Source of the DNA: Pseudomonadota bacterium
GTDB taxonomy: Bacteria; Pseudomonadota; Alphaproteobacteria; Sphingomonadales; Sphingomonadaceae
Direction: 5' to 3'
DNA length: 7,915 nt
NCBI GenBank assembly: GCA_963205285.1
Contig: CAUJJQ010000094.1
Span: forward strand, 1-7,915
A program made the translations under genes and the position numbers. This document shows, piece by piece, positions 1-5,347 of this stretch (position 1 is the first letter of the stretch; each line of letters starts with the position of its first letter). The notes under the pieces are model-generated. The model saw only the letters and a list, made by a program, of their open reading frames with translations, was not told the origin of the DNA and did not search any database.

Positions 1-109
1 AATCCGAATCGCGCCAAAAATTCAGATCCCGCCGACATCCCGCTTTGAACCCGCGAAAAGCCCAATTTTCTGCCACTTTCATCCCGTGCGAATGCCGGAA
101 TGTCCCGGC

Positions 110-355
110 TTATCCCCGACACCATTTATTGGCGCGGCACAGGGTGAGGCCGCGTATCTGCAAACGGATATTTATCCGGCGCGTTTCCGAATTGACCGCT
201 ATGTCGGCACTGCCGGTGGCGGGCGAATGGGTGACGGCTGTGCCATCGACCCCGCCCAACGTCGCGCGATAATGCTGCACCTCAGCCAATGCTGGCCCCG
301 CCACGGCCAGCATCAACGCCGTTGCCGTGCCACGCATCCATATTTTACGCATCAT
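110..355 (-). CDS. Short secreted CHRD-like protein, probably truncated
   Basis: This is an 81-residue protein with a clear signal peptide: basic residues at the start (R3, K4, R8), a hydrophobic core at about 11-19, and a likely cleavage after G-P-A-L-A at residue 24. Residues 28-70 resemble the start of a CHRD domain: H-Y-R-A-T-L, then A-T-G-S-A near 46-50, then beta-strand-like alternation ending in I-R-G-L at 67-70. CHRD domains normally continue with a conserved histidine-containing stretch and run to roughly 110-120 residues. Here the similarity stops at G-L and a taa stop follows after eleven unrelated residues. Neither other frame restores a CHRD-like continuation. The start has a good ribosome site (AGGGGCG, about 5 bases upstream). 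It lies 66 bases after sodC on the same strand, so it may be cotranscribed. It may be a degraded gene or a genuine small secreted protein. The CHRD call is by pattern only. Confidence 0.5.
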   Translation of the reverse strand: MMRKIWMRGTATALMLAVAGPALAEVQHYRATLGGVDGTAVTHSPATGSADIAVNSETRRINIRLQIRGLTLCRANKWCRG

Positions 356-421
356 TATCGCCCCTTTCGCGCATATTTGGGGGGATACGCCGGAAGGTCA
401 GTTTTTGGATGCGGGCTCGCG

Positions 422-967
422 TCAGGTGGCGGGCGTCAAAACCGCGCAAGCGATGCGCGCGCCGCTGTTGCCGCTGGGGTCGCTCAATTCATCGTCCGCG
501 CGCGCATGGATGACAAAGGCTGCGCCATCACCGTCGAGTAACCCGCCTGCCCCGCGCGCGCTGCCCGCCAGCGGCCAATTTTCGGCAACAATCCCGTCCT
601 GCCCGATCATCAGATTGGGCAGATCGCCCGCATGGCTGCCCGCCGGATTGTGCAACCCATGCTGACGCGCCGCCGGGTTCCAATGCGGCCCCGCGCTAGT
701 AAAATCGGGCGCATCGCAGCGCCCAATGCTGTGGATGTGCATGCCGTGGACGCCCATTGGCCAGCCACTTAGCTGGAGCGAGAGGTGGAGCGAGCCATCC
801 CCTGCTTCGGTAATGGAAACATCCCCCGCGCTGCTGCCATTGGCCCAGTGCAGCGTGCCTGTCGCAATGATGTTGCCCGACGATGGCGCGGTAACAGGGG
901 GTGTGGACGGTGCACAGCCAAGCAAGGGCAACGCCATCACCCACGCCAATGTTCCGCGCATGTCCAT
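422..967 (-). CDS. sodC: Superoxide dismutase [Cu-Zn], predicted lipoprotein
   Basis: This 181-residue protein converts superoxide to oxygen and hydrogen peroxide. A short signal with lipobox L15-L16-G17-C18 predicts a lipid-anchored protein in the periplasm or outer membrane. All metal ligands of the Cu/Zn family can be aligned: Cu H77 and H79 (G-M-H-I-H), bridging H95 (A-G-P-H-W-N-P), Zn H103, H112 and D115 (S-H-A-G-D-L-P-N), and Cu H154 (V-I-H-A-R-A-D-D). C84 and C174 would form the conserved disulfide, and R171 matches the active-site arginine. The protein should therefore be active. The open frame extends back to 1318, but that part overlaps ugd. The ATG at 967 follows AGGGG and GGGGAG and gives the lipoprotein signal directly. 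A second ATG at 961 has better spacing from GGGGAG and is a possible alternative. Only 25 bases separate it from the ugd stop, so cotranscription is likely. Confidence 0.93.
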   Translation of the reverse strand: MDMRGTLAWVMALPLLGCAPSTPPVTAPSSGNIIATGTLHWANGSSAGDVSITEAGDGSLHLSLQLSGWPMGVHGMHIHSIGRCDAPDFTSAGPHWNPAARQHGLHNPAGSHAGDLPNLMIGQDGIVAENWPLAGSARGAGGLLDGDGAAFVIHARADDELSDPSGNSGARIACAVLTPAT

Positions 968-992
968 ACTCCCCACCCCTTGTTCGGGGCCC

Positions 993-2300
993 TTACTGCC
1001 CCATCCCGACCGCATCATAGGTAAAGCCCGCGCGCTCCACCTCTGTCCGGCGATAAATATTGCGCAAATCGACAAGCAATTTGCCGCGCACCACCGACGC
1101 CAACCGATCAAGGTCGAGCGCGCGATAGGCATCCCATTCGGTGACCAGCACAACCGCGTCCGCCCCTTCGGCGGCGACATAGGGGTCGCCAACCATTTTA
1201 ACACCGGGCAGCATCGCAGCCGCAGCCTCCATCCCCTCGGGGTCGGTCGCGGTGATGCTTGCGCCTGCATCCTTGAGCGCCTGGATGATGGAGAGGGCGG
1301 GCGCGTCGCGCATATCATCGGTATTGGGCTTGAAGGTCAGGCCGAGCACCGCGACCTTTTTGCCGCGCGCGCTGCCGCCGAGTGCCGCGATGACTTTGCG
1401 CCCCATTGCGCGCTTTCGCTGGTCATTGACGTGGACCACCGCCTCGACAATGCGTTGCGGCACGCCATTGTCCTGCGCGGTCTTGAGCAGCGCCAGCGTA
1501 TCCTTGGGGAAACAACTACCGCCGTAACCCGGCCCGGCGTGGAGGAATTTGGAACCGATCCGATTGTCGAGGCCGATGCCGCGCGACACATCCTGCACAT
1601 CAGCGCCCACCGCTTCGCACAGGTCGGCGATTTCGTTGATGAATGTGATCTTGGTCGCCAAAAAGGCATTGGCGGCATATTTGATCAATTCTGCTGTCCG
1701 GCGCCGTGTATAAAGCATCGGTGCTTCGTTTATGAACAGCGGGCGATATACTTCGCCCATGACATCGCGCCCGCGCGCATCCTCTGCGCCGATGACGATC
1801 CGGTCGGGGCGCTTGAAATCCCCGATCGCTGCACCCTCACGCAGAAACTCGGGGTTGGAAACCACCGAAAATGCATGGCCCTTGACCGTATCGGCAAGGA
1901 TGCGTTCAACCTCATCGCCGGTGCCCACGGGCACCGTCGATTTGGTGACGACAACGACGTCGCCGGTCAGATTTTCGCCAATTTCGCGCGCAGCGGCATG
2001 GACGTAGGAGAGGTCGGCATGACCATCGCCGCGCCGCGACGGGGTGCCAACCGCGATGAAAATTGCATCTGCCCCTGCAATGCCGGCGGCAAGGTCGGTC
2101 GTAAAGCTCAGTCGACTGGCGGCAACATTGGTGGCAACCAGCGCCTCCAGCCCCGGTTCGTAAATCGGCATGCGTCCGGCCAGCAGCCCTTCGATCTTGG
2201 CCGCGTCCTTGTCGACACAGCAAACCTTATGCCCGAAATCGGCAAAACAGGCCCCCGACACCAGACCCACATATCCGGTCCCGATCATTGCGATTTTCAT
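993..2300 (-). CDS. ugd: UDP-glucose 6-dehydrogenase
   Basis: This 435-residue enzyme oxidises UDP-glucose to UDP-glucuronate with two NAD+, supplying precursors for exopolysaccharide, capsule or lipid A modification in the cytoplasm. The N-terminal Rossmann motif G7-T-G-Y-V-G12 binds NAD. The central domain has the K207-Y-A-A-N211 helix, and the catalytic site is G-G-S-C263-F-P-K-D267. The C-terminal UDP-binding domain starts near 316 (V-A-V-L-G-L-T-F-K-P-N-T-D-D-M-R-D). The length is typical of bacterial Ugd and the protein looks complete. The ATG at 2300 is preceded by AAGGAG six bases upstream, and the Rossmann strand begins at residue 2, so the start is firm. It lies after the terminator of the exbD operon and before sodC. 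Homologues include GDP-mannose and UDP-ManNAc dehydrogenases, but the motif set and length favour Ugd. No neighbouring glycan genes are visible to show which polymer it serves. Confidence 0.96.
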   Translation of the reverse strand: MKIAMIGTGYVGLVSGACFADFGHKVCCVDKDAAKIEGLLAGRMPIYEPGLEALVATNVAASRLSFTTDLAAGIAGADAIFIAVGTPSRRGDGHADLSYVHAAAREIGENLTGDVVVVTKSTVPVGTGDEVERILADTVKGHAFSVVSNPEFLREGAAIGDFKRPDRIVIGAEDARGRDVMGEVYRPLFINEAPMLYTRRRTAELIKYAANAFLATKITFINEIADLCEAVGADVQDVSRGIGLDNRIGSKFLHAGPGYGGSCFPKDTLALLKTAQDNGVPQRIVEAVVHVNDQRKRAMGRKVIAALGGSARGKKVAVLGLTFKPNTDDMRDAPALSIIQALKDAGASITATDPEGMEAAAAMLPGVKMVGDPYVAAEGADAVVLVTEWDAYRALDLDRLASVVRGKLLVDLRNIYRRTEVERAGFTYDAVGMGQ

Positions 2301-2361
2301 GCACCACTCCTTGAAGCGACGGCGACCATGCGCCGTGCCGAAACGTCATTTTCGCGCACCC

Positions 2362-2398
2362 AAATAGAAAGGGGCGGTAACCCATCGGTCACCGCCCC
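2362..2398 (-). terminator. Intrinsic terminator of the tonB-exbB-exbD-exbD cluster
   Basis: On the minus strand an 8-base-pair stem, GGGGCGGT (2398-2391) with ACCGCCCC (2378-2371), encloses a further 3-base-pair ACC/GGT stem after one mismatch and a 4-base loop. The T-rich run TTTCTATTT (2370-2362) follows at once. This is the classical rho-independent layout. It lies 44 bases after the second exbD stop and about 60 bases before the ugd start, so ugd probably has its own promoter in 2301-2361. I saw no convincing -35/-10 pair there. Confidence 0.85.
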
Positions 2399-2442
2399 GC
2401 CTAGAGATATGCGGCCTGCTGTGCAAGCAGGCGCAGCGTCAA

Positions 2443-2871
2443 TCAGAATTCGCGCGCGTAACGTTCGTTACCGACGAAGCCCAAACCACCAACTTCGCTA
2501 CGTTTGATCAGCGCTAGCACCGAATCCACCACCACATATCGAGCATAAGGATCGGGTTCGAGCTGCAACTCAGGCGTCGGTGTAATCGATTTGGTCTGTT
2601 CCAGATTCTGCGACAATTGCGAGAAATTGACCGGCGCACCATTCCACAAGACCACACCCTGCGGGGTGATATTCACCTTGTTCTTTTGCGGTTCAACCGG
2701 CGGCGGCGGTGCGTTTGTCGGCACCGGCAGGTCGATTTTCACCGCGTGCGTCTGCACCGGAATGGACAGCATCATCATAATCAACAGGCACAACATCACG
2801 TCGATCAACGGCGTGGTGTTCATATCCATCATCGGCGCGTCACTATCGCCGCTGCCCATGCTAATAGCCAT
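2443..2871 (-). CDS. exbD: Biopolymer transporter ExbD (second copy)
   Basis: This 142-residue member of the ExbD/TolR family is a partner of ExbB in the proton-driven TonB motor. It has a short cytoplasmic N-terminus (residues 1-21), one membrane helix at about 22-40 carrying the essential aspartate D24 (N-T-T-P-L-I-D-V-M), then a proline-rich stretch at 52-62 and a periplasmic domain. The first residues M-A-I-S-x-G-S-G-D match those of the upstream ExbD, so the two are paralogues from duplication, although their periplasmic domains differ strongly. It starts 26 bases after the upstream exbD stop, with an AAGGG ribosome site close by, and is the last gene before the terminator. The C-terminal part (V-V-V-D-S-V-L-A-L-I at 113-122, then G-L-G-F-V-G) is the usual ExbD fold end. 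TolR is the alternative family name, but tonB in the cluster favours ExbD. Confidence 0.93.
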   Translation of the reverse strand: MAISMGSGDSDAPMMDMNTTPLIDVMLCLLIMMMLSIPVQTHAVKIDLPVPTNAPPPPVEPQKNKVNITPQGVVLWNGAPVNFSQLSQNLEQTKSITPTPELQLEPDPYARYVVVDSVLALIKRSEVGGLGFVGNERYAREF

Positions 2872-2897
2872 TTTTCACCCTTTCCCTTGGCCCGTCG

Positions 2898-3389
2898 TTA
2901 CAGGCGGCCGAGCGTCGCCGACCCCGGCGCCGGTTCGGAAATAAAGCCGATTTTCTGAAAGCCGGCATATTGCATCGTATAGATAACCCCACCGATGCAC
3001 TTATACGGCGTATTGATGTCGCCGCGAATATGCACTTCGGGGAAATTATCCTCAGTCACATTTTGCGGCCCGCCGATGTCGCGCAACAGGCGGCGCAATT
3101 TGTCGGTGCCGCGACGCAGCAATTCGTTCGAATCGACGCGCGTCTGACCCCAATAAACTTCGCAGCTATAATGATCCGGCCCGGCCCGCACCGATAAGAG
3201 CACGTTTTCGGGCTTCGTCACCGTCGGTTCAAACGCTAGATCGGGCAGTTTCAATTCAATATTATCGATCACCGCCGGAATGGTGATGAGGAAGATGATC
3301 AGGAGAACCAACATCACGTCCACGAGCGGGGTGGTGTTGATGTCCGAAATCGAGCCTTCGTCGTCGCCTGATCCCACACTAATTGCCAT
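2898..3389 (-). CDS. exbD: Biopolymer transporter ExbD (first copy)
   Basis: This 163-residue ExbD/TolR-family protein has a cytoplasmic N-terminus, one membrane helix at about 22-41 with the proton-pathway aspartate D24 (N-T-T-P-L-V-D-V-M-L), and a periplasmic domain. It is about 20 residues longer than its paralogue downstream. It contains C76 and C131, which could form a periplasmic disulfide absent from the second copy. The family element P-E-V-H-I-R-G-D at 117-124 is present. The ATG at 3389 follows AGGAAG seven bases upstream, so the start is firm. It lies 126 bases downstream of exbB, the longest gap in the cluster, and that gap is filled with stem-loops. It should join ExbB and TonB in the inner membrane. 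Which of the two ExbDs dominates, or whether they form mixed dimers, cannot be told from sequence. Confidence 0.94.
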   Translation of the reverse strand: MAISVGSGDDEGSISDINTTPLVDVMLVLLIIFLITIPAVIDNIELKLPDLAFEPTVTKPENVLLSVRAGPDHYSCEVYWGQTRVDSNELLRRGTDKLRRLLRDIGGPQNVTEDNFPEVHIRGDINTPYKCIGGVIYTMQYAGFQKIGFISEPAPGSATLGRL

Positions 3390-3419
3390 AACTCAGCTTC
3401 CTATTCGCTTCTGACTGGA

Positions 3420-3439
3420 CAATGGGATCGATCCCATTG
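3420..3439. repeat. Perfect 20-base palindrome between exbB and exbD
   Basis: The sequence CAATGGGATCGATCCCATTG is its own reverse complement. It begins 31 bases upstream of the first exbD start codon and precedes the AGGAAG ribosome site. It can form a hairpin in the transcript or serve as a binding site for a dimeric protein. No function is established by the sequence. Confidence 0.7.
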
Positions 3440-3452
3440 CCGGGGCCTGAAA

Positions 3453-3510
3453 GACCGACCCCCGGTCAGCGTCGAACGTGGCGGGGCGGAAAAGCCGCCC
3501 CGCAGCCACG
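3453..3510 (-). promoter_or_regulatory. Two stem-loops just downstream of exbB
   Basis: Starting five bases after the exbB stop codon, the minus-strand transcript can form a very GC-rich hairpin. It has a 9-base-pair stem GCGGGGCGG/CCGCCCCGC around a 5-base loop CTTTT (3503-3481). The stem can be prolonged by CGTG/CACG (3510-3507 with 3480-3477) across a 3-base bulge. A smaller hairpin, GACCG/CGGTC with a 5-base loop, follows at 3467-3453. No T-run follows either, so this is not a standard terminator. An RNA-processing or 3'-end stabilising element that raises exbB over exbD is a reasonable guess. Confidence 0.55.
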
Positions 3511-3515
3511 TCCCT

Positions 3516-4280
3516 TTAGGCCTTGGCAGGCGCAGCGGCCGGCTTAGCCGGAGCAGCAGGCGCAGCGGCCACCGCCGACGGGCGCACCGCACCATTCGAC
3601 ATAATCGAACCCAGAACATCGTTCGAGAAGGTCGAAAGGTTACGGCCGATGACCTTGTTGCGGCCCTGCAGCCAGTTGAACGCCATAACCGCGGGAACCG
3701 CGACGACCAGACCGATGGCGGTCATGATCAAGGCTTCACCGACCGGACCGGCGACCGCGTCAATCGACGCCTGACCCGATGCACCGATTTTCACCAGCGC
3801 GGTCAAAATCCCGATAACGGTACCGAACAGACCGACGAACGGTGCAGTCGAACCCACGGTGGCGAGGAAGGACAGGCCCGAATTCAGCTTGGAGTTGATG
3901 TGATTTTGCGAACGTTCCATCGTCCCGTGCATCCAGTCATGCGCTTCGACCGGGTTGGCAAGCTTGCTGTGGTCCGACTGGGCGCGCAGGCCGTCTTCGA
4001 CGATCTGGCGATAGGCGCTGTTCTTTTCCAGTTTCTTCATGCCGTCGTCGAGCGAAGGCGCACGCCAAAAGCTCGCCTGCATGTCGCGGCCCTGACGCAT
4101 CACCTTATTCTGTTCGAACAGCTTGGTGAACAGGATGTAGAGTGAACCGGTGAACATGACGAGCAGCACGATGAAGGTCGTCCAGGTAACCGCATTACCG
4201 TCGCGCAACATCGGCACCAGACCATATTCTGCACCACCCGAAGCAGCTGCACCAGCGGCATTGATCAAATTGCTGTACAT
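3516..4280 (-). CDS. exbB: ExbB, MotA/TolQ/ExbB proton channel family protein
   Basis: This 254-residue inner-membrane protein forms the pentameric stator of the TonB motor and conducts protons together with ExbD. The three-helix layout of the family is visible: helix 1 at about 32-52, a large cytoplasmic loop at about 53-133, helix 2 at about 134-164 with T-A-P-F-V-G-L-F-G-T154-V, and helix 3 at about 176-204. Helix 3 begins G-E182-A-L-I-M-T187-A-I-G. E182, T154 and T187 align at a constant offset of six with E176, T148 and T181 of E. coli ExbB. The C-terminus (about 236-254) is an unusual Ala/Pro/Lys tail. The ATG at 4280 follows AAGGAA five to six bases upstream. It sits between tonB and exbD, and the TonB neighbour makes ExbB more likely than TolQ. 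Confidence 0.95.
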   Translation of the reverse strand: MYSNLINAAGAAASGGAEYGLVPMLRDGNAVTWTTFIVLLVMFTGSLYILFTKLFEQNKVMRQGRDMQASFWRAPSLDDGMKKLEKNSAYRQIVEDGLRAQSDHSKLANPVEAHDWMHGTMERSQNHINSKLNSGLSFLATVGSTAPFVGLFGTVIGILTALVKIGASGQASIDAVAGPVGEALIMTAIGLVVAVPAVMAFNWLQGRNKVIGRNLSTFSNDVLGSIMSNGAVRPSAVAAAPAAPAKPAAAPAKA

Positions 4281-4316
4281 AAAATTTCCTTTTCGAATTT
4301 CTGTCTTGACTGTCGT

Positions 4317-4361
4317 GCCGCCCGATCACCCCTCCCCCTCGGAGGGTTGTCGCCGGGCGGC
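4317..4361 (-). promoter_or_regulatory. Nested stem-loop between tonB and exbB
   Basis: Within the 91-base gap between tonB and exbB an outer stem pairs GCCGCCCG (4317-4324) with CGGGCGGC (4354-4361). Inside it an inner stem pairs CCCTCC (4330-4335) with GGAGGG (4341-4346) around a 5-base loop. On the minus-strand transcript it is followed by ACGACAG rather than a T-run, so full termination is unlikely. It may tune readthrough or processing between tonB and exbB. Confidence 0.5.
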
Positions 4362-4371
4362 GGTTGAAAAA

Positions 4372-5025
4372 TTACCGATCGGGCAACACCCAGCGCACGC
4401 GCTTGGTATAAACCGAAGAAGTTGGGTTGCCTGCACGATCAAGCGCCGGTTCAAAGCGGGCGCGCCGCTGCAAATTACGGCATGCTGCCTGATCGAGCGC
4501 GCTATTGCCCGACGATCCGGTCACTTCGCAGCCGGTCACCCGACCCTCAGCGCTGACTTGCAGGCGTGCCGAAGTGACGCCCTGCGCCTCTTCACGGATG
4601 GCCGATGGCGGATAATCGTCGGTGGTCACCCAGCTTGTTTCATTGCCACGCGGACGCGCCGGACGCGAATCATCCCGCGGTGGCGGCGCTGGTGGTGCCA
4701 CAACAGGGGGAATAACCACGGGCGGCGGCGGTGCGGGCGGCGCTGGTGCCACCACATTGGTAGAAATCGGCGGCGCAATCGTCGGCGTGATGACTTCCAC
4801 CCGCGTCGGCGGCGGCGGCACGTCATTGGGCGGCGGCGGTGGCGGCGGTTCTTCGGGTGGCGGCGGTTCTTCGATTTGAACAACGTCAAGTTTGCGAACC
4901 AGCTGCTTCACCGCATCAATGTCGAGGCTTTTCGCCAAGACCAACCCGAGTGCAAAGGTGAAAAACCCGACCAAAATGACCGAGAACACCCTAGATTTCG
5001 GGTCGACTGTATCACCATAGGCCAT
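4372..5025 (-). CDS. tonB: Energy transducer TonB
   Basis: This 217-residue protein spans the periplasm and transmits ExbB/ExbD energy to outer-membrane TonB-dependent receptors. A membrane segment lies at about 13-31. A proline-rich spacer at about 54-125 begins with E-E-P-P-P-P repeats. A TonB_C domain at about 134-217 contains D-Y138-P, the G-R-V-T-G-C166 strand, A-A-C182, and R-A-R-F-E-P. The two cysteines could pair. In E. coli TonB the membrane helix carries S16, H20, L27 and S31. Here S15 and L26 fit this spacing, but V19 replaces the histidine and L30 the second serine. The ribosome site AGGGAG lies about 10 bases before the ATG at 5025, somewhat far, but no better start exists. It is the first gene of the cluster. 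No clear Fur-like AT-rich palindrome is seen upstream. Confidence 0.93.
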   Translation of the reverse strand: MAYGDTVDPKSRVFSVILVGFFTFALGLVLAKSLDIDAVKQLVRKLDVVQIEEPPPPEEPPPPPPPNDVPPPPTRVEVITPTIAPPISTNVVAPAPPAPPPPVVIPPVVAPPAPPPRDDSRPARPRGNETSWVTTDDYPPSAIREEAQGVTSARLQVSAEGRVTGCEVTGSSGNSALDQAACRNLQRRARFEPALDRAGNPTSSVYTKRVRWVLPDR

Positions 5026-5347
5026 TCGGCAATGTGCTCCCTAAATTACCCAAAACAGGCGGGAAACACGGGGGGTGAAAATGGGCTACGCCCAGTCCGA
5101 ATCGTCGAAACCTGCACCTTGGTGTCAGGCAAAGCCCCTGCAAGACCCTTTAGCCCCGTGCAGAAAACCTTACGACCGGGAATCACCCGAATATGCTCCC
5201 TTACCTCGAATCAGGCTGTTATCGCGCTCTTTCACGTGGCGCAAACCATTTATCGGCGGTTAACATCGCCATTGCCATAGAAGCGTATCAGCTTGTAGAT
5301 GTTCCATTTCAACGGGACGCAACATTATGTCGAGAGGAAGGGGCGTC
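5026..5347. other. Divergent intergenic region between tonB and the exported-protein gene
   Basis: This 322-base non-coding stretch must hold the promoters for tonB (leftward) and for the exported protein (rightward). Two small hairpins lie near tonB: TGGGC/GCCCA at 5082-5094, and CCTG-CAC/GTG-CAGG with one bulged T at 5111-5129. On the minus strand TTGAAA (5312-5307), 17 bases, then GATACG (5289-5284) is a weak promoter match, which would give a leader of roughly 250 bases for tonB. On the plus strand TTGCCA (5272-5277) with a poor -10 is an equally weak candidate. I saw no credible protein or RNA gene here. Confidence 0.4.
5334..5343 (+). promoter_or_regulatory. Ribosome binding site that decides the start of the exported protein
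   Basis: The strong purine run GAGGAAGGGG lies just before the ATG at 5348. The upstream in-frame ATG at 5327 has only a weak GGGA at greater distance. This run would lie inside the coding region if the earlier start were used, so the later start is preferred. Confidence 0.65.

Noticed and set aside
1..109. Left-edge sequence as a gene end or RNA gene
   Set aside because: No frame gives a recognisable protein, and no tRNA-like or terminator structure is visible in the 109 bases.
86..541. Plus-strand open frame at the left edge
   Set aside because: It is antisense to the CHRD-like gene and the end of sodC, with no family features or ribosome site.
968..1318. N-terminal extension of the sodC frame into ugd
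   Set aside because: The extra 117 codons overlap conserved ugd coding sequence in another frame and have no SOD similarity. The lipoprotein signal begins at the ATG at 967.
726..2507. A 593-codon open frame on the plus strand opposite ugd
   Set aside because: It lies antisense to a clear ugd and part of sodC and exbD, resembles no family, has no ribosome site, and is the expected by-product of GC-rich codon use on the other strand.
4640..4880. GGC/GGT-rich tract resembling a microsatellite or a glycine-rich protein on the plus strand
   Set aside because: It is the complement of the proline codons in the TonB periplasmic spacer.
4150..5280. A 376-codon plus-strand frame across tonB
   Set aside because: The translation is an Arg/His/Trp-rich artefact of the antisense of the proline-coding repeats of tonB, with no domain.
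5327..5347. Earlier ATG for the exported protein
   Set aside because: It has only a weak ribosome site, whereas GAGGAAGGGG sits just before the ATG at 5348, and the later start gives a more compact signal peptide. It is not excluded.
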